In this document: positions 1 through 5,355 of the stretch, one piece after another
Layout: each line of letters opens with the position of its first letter
Numbering within the stretch: the stretch's first letter is position 1
Source of the DNA: Deltaproteobacteria bacterium
GTDB taxonomy: Bacteria; UBA10199; DSSB01
Length of the DNA: 5,355 nucleotides
Direction of reading: 5' to 3'
Assembly (NCBI GenBank): GCA_021414045.1
Contig: JAIOPF010000162.1
Location: forward strand, 1 to 5,355
Translations under genes and position numbers: made by a program
The notes under the pieces: model-generated
Seen by the model: only the letters and a program-made list of their open reading frames with translations
Database searches by the model: none
Told to the model about the DNA's origin: nothing

Positions 1-1
1 A

Positions 2-330
2 TCCTCCCGCATCTGCGACGAGAAAAGTTTTCGGGGCCTGCTTGCAGCCAAAGAGAAGGTTTCGAGTCCCTACTTCTCGGTTCGGTACATGAAGCGCCCA
101 GGGGATTCCTTTCGCCTAGGCATCGTCCTGCCAAAAAAAAAATTCGCCGCGTGATTGATCGAAATCGGCTGAAAAGGATCGCGCGGGAGAATTTTCGTCG
201 CAATCGGTTCGAACTCCCCGTTTGGGATTATCTGGTCTATTTTTTTGATACCGCCGTCAAAACCGAATCTAAGGTTCTGACAGAGGATTTTTTGCGTGTA
301 TTTGCAGAGCTTCGGCGCCGTTCTCGGTAA
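2..330 (+). CDS. rnpA: Ribonuclease P protein component (RnpA), 5' end cut by window, apparent frameshift at an A10 run
   Basis: RnpA is the protein subunit of RNase P; it helps the catalytic RNA bind pre-tRNA and remove its 5' leader. Frame 2 from base 2 reads as an RnpA N-terminal half (SRICDEKSFRGLLAAKEK, then SPYFSVRYMKRPGDSFRLGI and VLPKKK) but hits TGA at 152-154. Frame 1 after the A-run reads as the C-terminal half: IRRVIDRNRLKRIARENFRR, with the family's RNR signature encoded at 160-177, then DYLVYFFDTAVK and a basic tail, ending at TAA 328-330. The halves join at ten A's (133-142); eleven A's would give one continuous frame. Fused, the product is about 110 residues, close to family length, so probably fewer than ten codons lie outside the window. 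I see the frame change directly. Whether it is a sequencing error, a real mutation, or one corrected by slippage is inference. yidD follows, as is common. Confidence 0.9.
   Translation, partial: LPHLRREKFSGPACSQREGFESLLLGSVHEAPRGFLSPRHRPAKKKIRRVIDRNRLKRIARENFRRNRFELPVWDYLVYFFDTAVKTESKVLTEDFLRVFAELRRRSR
133..142 (+). other. Ten-A homopolymer where the rnpA reading frame changes
   Basis: Ten consecutive A's follow GCC and precede TTCGCC. Upstream similarity to RnpA is in frame 2 and downstream similarity is in frame 1. One extra A in the transcript, or a -1 ribosomal slip on A AAA AAA, would restore a full protein through PKKK-IRR. Long A-runs are known sites both of sequencing indels and of RNA polymerase slippage, so the sequence alone does not decide between these. 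Confidence 0.9.
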
Positions 331-347
331 ATTTCTTCAGGGACGTC

Positions 348-355
348 AAAGGAGG
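348..355 (+). promoter_or_regulatory. Orphan perfect Shine-Dalgarno sequence
   Basis: AAAGGAGG is a full 8-base match to the 16S rRNA anti-SD tail. No ATG, GTG or TTG lies at a normal distance (about 4-12 bases) downstream; the first is GTG at 384, 28 bases away. It lies in the rnpA-yidD gap, about 20 bases after the rnpA stop. It could be a standby ribosome site, a remnant of a lost start, or chance in a purine-rich leader. Confidence 0.4.
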
Positions 356-430
356 AAAAAGACTTCTCGTTTCCGGCCATTCAGTGCATAAGAAGGCGCC
401 GCGCGGAAAGCACGGAAATCCCGCGGGATG

Positions 431-460
431 CATGAAAGGAATCGCTTGAAATCCTTCATG
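431..460 (+). promoter_or_regulatory. Predicted RNA hairpin over the yidD ribosome binding site and start
   Basis: Bases 431-440 (CATGAAAGGA) pair with 452-460 (TCCTTCATG): nine base pairs with one bulged A at 437 and an 11-base loop. The SD-like AAAGGA (435-440) lies in the 5' arm, the likely TTG start (446-448) in the loop, and the next in-frame ATG (458-460) in the 3' arm. If it folds, it would mask the SD and limit yidD translation unless opened by ribosomes or another factor. The pairing is seen in the sequence; regulation is inference. Confidence 0.4.
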
Positions 461-664
461 ATTTTTAGCATTCGGCTGTACAAACGCTGGCTTTCTCCCC
501 TGCTTCCCCCAGCCTGTCGTTTCGAGCCGACCTGTTCGGTTTATGCTTTAGAGTGTTTGCGCCTTCACCCAACAGGGAGGGCTATTGGATTGATTTTGCG
601 TCGATTGGCTCGTTGCCAGCCTTTCTGTGCGGGTGGCCATGATCCGGTTCCGACACCGAAATGA
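446..664 (+). CDS. yidD: Membrane protein insertion efficiency factor YidD
   Basis: YidD is a small inner-membrane-associated protein that assists insertion of membrane proteins, encoded next to yidC in most bacteria. From TTG 446 the product is 72 residues and begins MKSFMIFSIRLYKRW, the usual YidD opening. The hallmark CRFEPTCSVYALE follows (Cys24, Cys30), and the C-terminus has C57-QPF-C61-AGGHDPVP, matching the family's CHPFxxGGxDPVP signature with Gln in place of His. A longer form from ATG 428 adds six residues but has no clear SD. An in-frame TAA at 389-391 bars any start further upstream. TTG 446 has AAAGGA five bases before it, so I prefer it; ATG 458 is also possible. The stop at 662-664 overlaps an ATG at 661 that is probably not the yidC start. 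Confidence 0.93.
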   Translation: MKSFMIFSIRLYKRWLSPLLPPACRFEPTCSVYALECLRLHPTGRAIGLILRRLARCQPFCAGGHDPVPTPK

Positions 665-670
665 CCCCAG

Positions 671-676
671 AGGAGG
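671..676 (+). promoter_or_regulatory. Ribosome binding site for yidC
   Basis: AGGAGG lies 14 bases before ATG 691, longer than the typical 5-10, but it is the only strong SD in the area. It lies downstream of ATG 661, so it cannot serve that start. This supports the family-like start at 691. Confidence 0.55.
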
Positions 677-690
677 GGCGAAAAGACTTT

Positions 691-2331
691 ATGGAAAAGA
701 GAACTTTACTTGCGGTGGTGCTAAGCGCCGCTGTTTTTATTATTTATTATGGATTTTTTTACACGCCTCCGCCCCCGGTGAAGTCGCCGGTCATCGCAAC
801 CGCGGCCACCTCCCCGAGCGCAACTCCCGGCGTTTTAGGGACCGCCCCGGCGGTTGCCAGTCCCTCGGGTTCGATGGCGGTGATTCCGCCGGTCAATAAC
901 ACCCCAGAAGTTCGAAACAGCCTCGATAGTTCCGTCGTTCAGGCCCAGATTTCGTCCCACACCGGCCTTCCTGCCGAATGGCAATTAAAAAAGTATTTCA
1001 TCAAGCCCGATAATAAAGGTCCGAATATTAATTTATTACAGGACATCGTGGGCTCCTTACCCATGGGGCTACTACTTTTTCCGGGTCAGGCCCCGGTGCA
1101 ACCGAACTACACTCTGGCCCAGCCGGCGGGGAACGCCTTGAATTATCAGGCTCAAGTCGGAGATATCGCCTTACAAGAAAAGCTCGAATTTCTTCCCACC
1201 GAGTACACCCTGCAAATTAGTTTGGTTCTCGAAAATCGTGGGACGAATCCGGCGGCCCTGAGCCCGGGCCTTCGACTCGAAGTCGAACAGAGTCCGCCTA
1301 GCCAAAAGGGTTTTCTAATCTTTAAAGAAGCTCCGAATTTCAAATTTCCGGTCTATCGTGTGGGAACCGGAGTGAAGCGCCAGCACAATGTCCAGAAATT
1401 GGGCGCTTTCCAGGAAGAGGTGGGGGAAATTTCCTGGGCTGGACTTGAAGACCATTATTTTCTGCGCATGATGCTGGCTCGCAATGTTTCGGCGCAGAAC
1501 CGCGTGGCCTATGGGAATAACGGCAACGCCGTCTTCACTCAGCTGCAATACGGTCCCGAGAGCTTGGCCCCCGGACAAAAACGCGAATACCAGTTCACGC
1601 TTTATTTCGGACCCAAAGACCCCGCGCTCTTGAAAAAGTTCGGCGAAGCCCAGCTGGATAAGGCGGTTGACTACGGCTGGTTCGGATTCATCGCCCTGCC
1701 CATTCTCACCGTCCTCAAGCTGTTTTATTCCTTTTTGCACAATTGGGGCTTGGCGATCATCGCTTTGACGCTTTTGATCAAGCTTTTGCTGCACCCGCTA
1801 ACGCGCAAATCGATGCAGTCGATGAAGGCCATGCAGACCCTGCAACCCCAGTTGCAGAAATTAAGGGAAAAATATGCCGACGATCGGGAACAACTGAATC
1901 TCCAGACGATGGACCTCTTCAAAACCCATAAGGTCAATCCGATGGGAGGTTGTCTGCCCATGTTGATACAAATGCCGATTTATATCGCTCTTTACAAAGT
2001 CCTCTATAACGCGACCGATCTCTACCACGCGCCGTTTTTCGCCTTTTATCATGACCTTTCCGCGCCGGATCCATATTACGTCTTGCCCATCCTCTTGGGC
2101 ATCTTCATGGTTTTGCAGCAGAAGATGACTCCCAGCACCGCGGATCCCGCCCAGGCCAAGATGATGATGATCATGCCAGTGATGTTTTCCCTGTTCATGA
2201 TCTTCCTGCCACTCGGCTTGGTGCTTTATATTTTCGTCAATACCTCTTTGACCGTTCTACAGCAGTGGATGAACCAAAGGGATTTGACTTTCAGCGACCT
2301 ATTTCGGGGTGGAAAGAAGAGTACAGCCTAG
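691..2331 (+). CDS. yidC: Membrane protein insertase YidC (Oxa1 family, Gram-negative type)
   Basis: YidC inserts and folds inner-membrane proteins, alone or with the Sec translocon. From ATG 691 the protein is 546 residues, as expected for a diderm YidC. It opens MEKRTLLAVV, the usual start, with TM1 at about residues 5-23 and then a Pro-rich linker (TPPPPVKSP). A large periplasmic domain (about 60-325) follows, with conserved WAGLEDHYFL. The Oxa1 core spans about 328-530: a hydrophobic stretch 330-368, a charged cytoplasmic loop, TM3 beginning at the hallmark NPMGGCLPMLIQMPIYIALY (M418), TM4 from DPYYVLPILLG (D460), and the final segments 491-526. The groove position that is Arg366 in E. 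coli aligns with Lys364, a conservative change also seen in other YidC proteins. An ATG at 661 would add ten residues without SD or family support. mnmE follows after 41 bases. Confidence 0.97.
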   Translation: MEKRTLLAVVLSAAVFIIYYGFFYTPPPPVKSPVIATAATSPSATPGVLGTAPAVASPSGSMAVIPPVNNTPEVRNSLDSSVVQAQISSHTGLPAEWQLKKYFIKPDNKGPNINLLQDIVGSLPMGLLLFPGQAPVQPNYTLAQPAGNALNYQAQVGDIALQEKLEFLPTEYTLQISLVLENRGTNPAALSPGLRLEVEQSPPSQKGFLIFKEAPNFKFPVYRVGTGVKRQHNVQKLGAFQEEVGEISWAGLEDHYFLRMMLARNVSAQNRVAYGNNGNAVFTQLQYGPESLAPGQKREYQFTLYFGPKDPALLKKFGEAQLDKAVDYGWFGFIALPILTVLKLFYSFLHNWGLAIIALTLLIKLLLHPLTRKSMQSMKAMQTLQPQLQKLREKYADDREQLNLQTMDLFKTHKVNPMGGCLPMLIQMPIYIALYKVLYNATDLYHAPFFAFYHDLSAPDPYYVLPILLGIFMVLQQKMTPSTADPAQAKMMMIMPVMFSLFMIFLPLGLVLYIFVNTSLTVLQQWMNQRDLTFSDLFRGGKKSTA

Positions 2332-2372
2332 GGCTTGACTCGGCGCTCTGCTTCAGCCCATGCCCTTTCCTG

Positions 2373-3770
2373 ATGGACCGAGATTGGAACCAAGACAGTA
2401 TTGTCGCGATAGCCACCCCTCCCGGCGAAGGGGGAGTTGGCATTCTACGTCTCAGCGGTCCCCGGTCCCCTGATGCCGCCTCTCTTCTCTGGAGGGGAAA
2501 TCTGCCGATGGAGGCATTAGAATCCCATCGACTTTACCTGGGGACTCTTCTGGACGCCCCGAACGGGACCCCCATCGATCAGGCCCTTCTTGTCCGAATG
2601 CGAGCCCCGCGTTCCTATACGGGAGAGGAAGTCGTGGAGATTCACACCCACGGCGGTCCCCTATTATTGAATCGCGTTCTCGAATCTTTATTGGGGCAAG
2701 GCCTGCGGGCGGCGGAGCCGGGGGAATTCACCCGGCGCGCGTTTCTGAACGGAAAAATGGATCTCTTGCAAGCGGAGGCCGTCGCCGAACTGATCCACGC
2801 CAAGAGCGAGGCCGCGCTTCGCAACGCCCGTGCCCAATTGGAGGGACGGCTTTCCAAGAAAGTTCAGGCCATGCGCCAGGACTTGTTGCGACTTTGCGCC
2901 CAGGTCGAGGCGGCCATCGATTTTCCCGAAGAAGATATCGAGCCCGCATCCTCCCCGTCATTGGCGGCGGATATCCGTCGTTCCGAACAAGAATTGACGA
3001 CATGGTTGGACAAATTCCAAGTCGGCCGGTTGCTCCGTGAAGGCGTACGGGTCGCCTTTGTGGGTCGTCCCAATGTCGGGAAATCAAGCCTGCTCAATCG
3101 ACTTTTGGAAGAAGACAGGGCCATTGTCCACGATCGCCCCGGGACCACTCGGGACGTGATAGAGGCCTGGATGGAATGGGGGGGAGTGTCCTTTCAACTC
3201 TATGACACCGCGGGAATACGCGAGGGCGAAGAAGAAGTGGAGCGGGAGGGAATCCGGCGTTCGGAACGGGCCGCCCAAGAAGCTGACCTGGTGCTTTGGG
3301 TTTTGGATGCTTCACAAGCACCCAAGGCCGAGGACCTTCTCATCAGCGGCTGGCTCAAGGGGCGCGTTTTGATCGTGGGGAATAAAAGCGACCTGGTCCT
3401 TGAGGAATCTCCGCGACCGGTACAAGGGGACTTTCCGATAATGTCGGGTACCTTGGGACCCTGTTGGGTTTCGGCGAAATCCGGAGTGGGAATCCCGGAA
3501 TTGAAGGAAGCGATCTTACAAGCGGTGGGATTGGGGGGTCTTGTCCTGCGTGAAGAGGCCTTTTTGAACAATGCTCGACATCGACAAGCTTTGCTGGCTG
3601 GACTGGAAGCCTTGGGACGAGCTCGAAAAGCCTTAGAGGAGAGGCGTTCGCTCGAGTTGCCGGCCGCTGATTTGCGGGAAGCGGCTCAAAGCATGGAAGT
3701 CTTGCTAGGAAAAGTCTCTTCGGACGATATCCTTGGGGAAATTTTCGCTCATTTTTGCGTGGGAAAGTAA
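2373..3770 (+). CDS. mnmE: tRNA modification GTPase MnmE (TrmE)
   Basis: MnmE is a K+-dependent, dimerising GTPase that works with MnmG to install the (carboxymethyl)aminomethyl group at C5 of wobble U34 in certain tRNAs. From ATG 2373 the product is 465 residues, near the usual 450-460. The N-terminal folate-binding domain shows SIVAIATPPGEGGVGILRLS (9-28), RSYTGEE (80-86), HTHGG (91-95) and GEFTRRAFLNGKMDLLQAEA (from 117). An inserted G domain has G1 GRPNVGKS (231-238, including the Asn that binds K+ in this family), G2 GTTRD (257-261), G3 DTAG (278-281), G4 NKSD (337-340) and SAK (367-369). The C-terminus is the hallmark FCVGK with Cys462, so all motifs are intact. An in-frame ATG at 2265 would overlap yidC and add 36 residues unlike the family. 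No clear SD precedes 2373, so translation may be coupled to yidC, which ends 41 bases upstream. Confidence 0.97.
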   Translation: MDRDWNQDSIVAIATPPGEGGVGILRLSGPRSPDAASLLWRGNLPMEALESHRLYLGTLLDAPNGTPIDQALLVRMRAPRSYTGEEVVEIHTHGGPLLLNRVLESLLGQGLRAAEPGEFTRRAFLNGKMDLLQAEAVAELIHAKSEAALRNARAQLEGRLSKKVQAMRQDLLRLCAQVEAAIDFPEEDIEPASSPSLAADIRRSEQELTTWLDKFQVGRLLREGVRVAFVGRPNVGKSSLLNRLLEEDRAIVHDRPGTTRDVIEAWMEWGGVSFQLYDTAGIREGEEEVEREGIRRSERAAQEADLVLWVLDASQAPKAEDLLISGWLKGRVLIVGNKSDLVLEESPRPVQGDFPIMSGTLGPCWVSAKSGVGIPELKEAILQAVGLGGLVLREEAFLNNARHRQALLAGLEALGRARKALEERRSLELPAADLREAAQSMEVLLGKVSSDDILGEIFAHFCVGK

Positions 3771-3839
3771 TTCGGGGCTGGCAATAATAGGGAAATTTTG
3801 AAAAATAGGAATTGGGAAAGGCTATTGGGTAGAGTGTTG

Positions 3840-4766
3840 ATGCAGATGGATCGAAAGACCTCCTTTATTTGTGGGGCAATATTGCTGGCATCTTGGTTGG
3901 GCGGGCTAAACGGGGGGCTGATTCCAAGATCATCGGCGGCGGAGGAAAATCCGGGAATGGTGGCCTCCGACCGGGCAAACCCCGAATCGAAGAGCTCCGA
4001 TTTAAAGCCGGAATCCATGCCGACCCCCACGGAACAGCTATCCATGCAGATCAACCTTCCGGCGACCCGTTTGGATTTATACTCCAACGGGCAATTTCAA
4101 AAAAGCTATAGCGTGGCGATAGGGATGCCCAAGTACCCCACTCCGATCCGGGACTATAACATCTCTTATATTATCTGGAATCCCTGGTGGCTTCCGCCAG
4201 ACAGCGAATGGGCGCAAAATGCCGAGAAAACCCCTCCCGGCCCGGGAAATCCCTTAGGGCCCGTGAAGATGTTGATGGAGGATGGAATCCGCATTCATGG
4301 GACCAATGCCCCACGCAGCGTGGGGCATGCGGCGTCTCACGCCTGCCTGAGGATGAAGCCCGATGATGTTCGGGAATTGGCTTGGCGGGTGCAGCAAGCC
4401 TACTCGGACAAACGTGATCCAGACCTGTTTGAAAAGTACAAAAAGAATTCCCGCAGCACTTTCTGGGTGGAACTTTTCCAGCAGGTCCCCGTCAAGGTGG
4501 AATATCTCCAGGTCGAAGCCCGGCCCGATAAGGTTCTGATACATCCCGACCGCTATAACCGCGGTGGTTTCCAGGAAGAATTAGAGACTGCCCTGGTCTC
4601 CCATCCCGAAATCTCCGTGAATAAAGAGCTGGTGACTAAATTGAAAAAACTTCGCAGCAAGGAAAGCGTCGAAGTCAGCTATCCGGAGCTAAGCGAATGG
4701 GCGCGCGGGACCGCCCCCTCCGCTACAGACGGCGAGGCCGGAAAAAAATCCGCAGGCGCTCTCTAA
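3840..4766 (+). CDS. Secreted L,D-transpeptidase (YkuD / ErfK-YbiS-YcfS-YnhG family)
   Basis: These enzymes form 3-3 peptidoglycan cross-links or attach proteins to peptidoglycan, through a Cys acyl-enzyme outside the inner membrane. From ATG 3840 the product is 308 residues. It starts with a Sec signal peptide (MDRKTS, a hydrophobic stretch, then PRSSAAEE with likely cleavage in SSAA). The YkuD domain begins near [15 protein letters not shown] and continues through [25 protein letters not shown] and [14 protein letters not shown]. The active site has IRIHGTN (His153), then SHACLRM with His167 and Cys169. The usual motif is SHGC[IV]R; here Gly is Ala. A charged tail of about 110 residues follows (for example [14 protein letters not shown]). 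Alternative starts are TTG 3798, preceded by AGGGA, and ATG 3846; the signal peptide favours 3840 or 3846. Its place between mnmE and mnmG is not the usual order. Substrate unknown; no specific symbol is justified. Confidence 0.92.
   Translation: MQMDRKTSFICGAILLASWLGGLNGGLIPRSSAAEENPGMVASDRANPESKSSDLKPESMPTPTEQLSMQINLPATRLDLYSNGQFQKSYSVAIGMPKYPTPIRDYNISYIIWNPWWLPPDSEWAQNAEKTPPGPGNPLGPVKMLMEDGIRIHGTNAPRSVGHAASHACLRMKPDDVRELAWRVQQAYSDKRDPDLFEKYKKNSRSTFWVELFQQVPVKVEYLQVEARPDKVLIHPDRYNRGGFQEELETALVSHPEISVNKELVTKLKKLRSKESVEVSYPELSEWARGTAPSATDGEAGKKSAGAL
4306..4328. repeat. Perfect 23-base inverted repeat inside the L,D-transpeptidase gene
   Basis: The arms ATGCCCCACGC (4306-4316) and GCGTGGGGCAT (4318-4328) are exact reverse complements around a single A at 4317. 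The stretch encodes NAPRSVGH between the two active-site motifs. As RNA it could form a ten-pair stem with a three-base loop. Arms this long with such short spacing are unlikely by chance in 5 kb. Two smaller inverted repeats lie just upstream: TCCCGG-C-CCGGGA at 4235-4247 and CCCT-T-AGGG at about 4251-4259. No function is established. Confidence 0.85.
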
Positions 4767-4792
4767 CCCGCATGAATCGTGGCTCTCCGGGC

Positions 4793-4872
4793 GCGTCATA
4801 AAAAGTTCTCCCCGAAAAAATGTGCGTCATAAATGTCCGAAAGAAACGGGGCTGTGCCCGGAACCGCGTCAT
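4793..4872 (+). repeat. Three spaced GCGTCAT repeats
   Basis: GCGTCATAAA occurs at 4793-4802 and 4824-4833, and GCGTCAT again at 4866-4872. The first two copies are each followed by CCGAAA (4812-4817 and 4837-4842), giving a two-part degenerate repeat. The copies start 31 and 42 bases apart, close to three and four turns of the DNA helix, which would place them on one face. They could be binding sites for a regulator of mnmG, or remnants of a duplicated segment. Confidence 0.5.
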
Positions 4873-4926
4873 TTTCGCGGGGCATCGTGGCCCATGAGCG
4901 CATTTCCCGAGGGTGGGAGAAGGCCT

Positions 4927-4955
4927 TTGACGATGCATGGGGATGGCGTTAGTAA
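4927..4955 (+). promoter_or_regulatory. Candidate sigma-70-like promoter for mnmG
   Basis: TTGACG (4927-4932) matches the -35 consensus at five of six positions. After a 17-base spacer comes TAGTAA (4950-4955), only three of six for a -10 box. It is the best pair I could find in the gap and would give a leader of roughly 50-60 bases before mnmG. The weak -10 keeps confidence low. Confidence 0.25.
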
Positions 4956-5016
4956 GAACGTAAGTTGTGTGTGGGTGTGTTTAGACCCTCCTGTGCTATC
5001 GGTTTCGGAGTTTAAA

Positions 5017-5355
5017 ATGCTCGTTTATTCAAAAATTTATGATGTTCTTGTTGTGGGGGCGGGTCATGCAGGCTGTGAGGCTGCCCTCGCCAGTGCCCGC
5101 ATGGGGGCTAAGACCCTTCTTTTAACCTCCAACCTAGACAACATTGCTCACATGAGCTGCAACCCCGCAGTCGGTGGTTTGGGTAAAGGGCATATTGTCA
5201 AAGAAATCGATGCTTTAGGCGGAGAAATGGCCAAAAATATCGATGCTACCGGGATTCAATTTCGCATGCTGAATATGAGTAAGGGTGCCGCCGTCCGGGC
5301 CAGCCGCGCCCAAGCGGATAAATTATTGTACAAAAAAAGAATGAAGTGGGTATTG
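5017..5355 (+). CDS. mnmG: tRNA uridine-5-carboxymethylaminomethyl modification enzyme MnmG (GidA), 3' end cut by window
   Basis: MnmG is the FAD- and NADH-dependent partner of MnmE in wobble-uridine modification of tRNA. The first 113 codons are present and open to the window edge; full-length MnmG is about 620-630 residues. The start ATG 5017 has GGAG (5007-5010) six bases upstream. The N-terminus reads [20 protein letters not shown], with the FAD-binding GAGHAG at 14-19. Next come [20 protein letters not shown] (from 46), [20 protein letters not shown] (from 66) and [20 protein letters not shown] (from 88), all hallmark MnmG segments. Ala91 sits where the family normally has Pro (KGPAVR). 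A 250-base gap separates it from the transpeptidase gene, so it may have its own promoter. Confidence 0.97.
   Translation, partial: MLVYSKIYDVLVVGAGHAGCEAALASARMGAKTLLLTSNLDNIAHMSCNPAVGGLGKGHIVKEIDALGGEMAKNIDATGIQFRMLNMSKGAAVRASRAQADKLLYKKRMKWVL

Larger units (their letters stand above)
4767..5016. other. 250-base intergenic region upstream of mnmG
   Basis: I see no convincing gene here on either strand. It holds three GCGTCAT repeats (4793-4872); a short hairpin CCGCG/CGCGG (4864-4868 with 4876-4880) without a following T-run, so not a normal terminator; a weak promoter candidate (4927-4955); and a 19-base tract of only G and T (4964-4982). A minus-strand open frame of 71 codons (4723-4938) resembles no family and runs into the transpeptidase gene, so it was not called. 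No DnaA-box cluster was found. Confidence 0.6.

Noticed and set aside
661..690. ATG 661 as the yidC start, overlapping the yidD stop as ATGA
   Set aside because: The ten extra residues are unlike YidC, no SD precedes 661, and AGGAGG at 671-676 lies downstream of it. The family-like MEKRTLL start is at 691.
1271..1287. TTCGACT-CGA-AGTCGAA inverted repeat within yidC
   Set aside because: Seven-base arms with a short spacer are expected about once by chance in a window this size.
1315..1794. 159-codon minus-strand open frame within yidC
   Set aside because: It is antisense to a strongly conserved gene, resembles no family and has no start signals; a shadow of yidC codon use.
2265..2372. ATG 2265 as the mnmE start
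   Set aside because: It would overlap yidC by 67 bases and add 36 residues with no resemblance to MnmE. The folate-domain start fits ATG 2373.
2728..3571. Several minus-strand open frames within mnmE (for example 2728-3087 and 3200-3571)
   Set aside because: Low-complexity Arg/Ser/Pro-rich products antisense to an intact mnmE; typical shadows of a GC-rich gene.
4864..4880. Rho-independent terminator after the transpeptidase gene
   Set aside because: CCGCG/CGCGG forms only a five-pair stem with a seven-base loop and is followed by GGCATCG, not a T-run.
4723..4938. 71-codon minus-strand open frame across the intergenic region
   Set aside because: Arg-rich product with no recognisable family, overlaps the 3' end of the transpeptidase gene, and has no clear SD.
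4767..5016. Replication origin near mnmG
   Set aside because: The gene neighbourhood is often origin-proximal, but no DnaA boxes (TTATNCACA or its complement) and no AT-rich unwinding repeats were seen.

Overview
The window carries a conserved bacterial housekeeping block, all on the + strand: rnpA (3' part), yidD, yidC, mnmE, a gene for a secreted L,D-transpeptidase, and the first 113 codons of mnmG. The YidC has a large periplasmic domain between its first two membrane segments, and a YkuD-type peptidoglycan cross-linking enzyme with a signal peptide is present. Both point to a Gram-negative (diderm) bacterium of moderate, slightly high GC content. The phylum cannot be fixed from the sequence alone; a Nitrospirota-, NC10- or deltaproteobacteria-like lineage is only a guess.

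Layout. Bases 1-330 hold the RNase P protein gene. It reads in frame 2 up to a run of ten A's (133-142) and in frame 1 after it, so as written it is frameshifted at that homopolymer. Bases 331-445 are a leader with an unusually good but orphan Shine-Dalgarno sequence and a hairpin over the probable yidD start. yidD (446-664) runs into the yidC region: its stop overlaps an ATG, but the family-like YidC start is at 691. yidC ends at 2331, mnmE runs 2373-3770, and the L,D-transpeptidase gene runs about 3840-4766. A 250-base gap (4767-5016) with three GCGTCAT repeats, a weak promoter candidate and a G/T-only tract precedes mnmG (5017 to the window end).

How the genes fit together. RnpA matures tRNA 5' ends. 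MnmE and MnmG form the complex that modifies U34 of certain tRNAs. YidD and YidC act in membrane protein insertion. The order rnpA-yidD-yidC-(jag)-mnmE-mnmG is a classic arrangement, often near the replication origin. Here the usual jag gene is missing between yidC and mnmE, and a cell-wall enzyme gene separates mnmE from mnmG. No DnaA-box cluster was seen, so no origin is called.

No wholly new system is evident. The items most worth a second look are the A10 frameshift in rnpA, a perfect 11+1+11 inverted repeat between the catalytic His and Cys codons of the L,D-transpeptidase gene, the SD-masking hairpin at yidD, and the spaced repeats upstream of mnmG.
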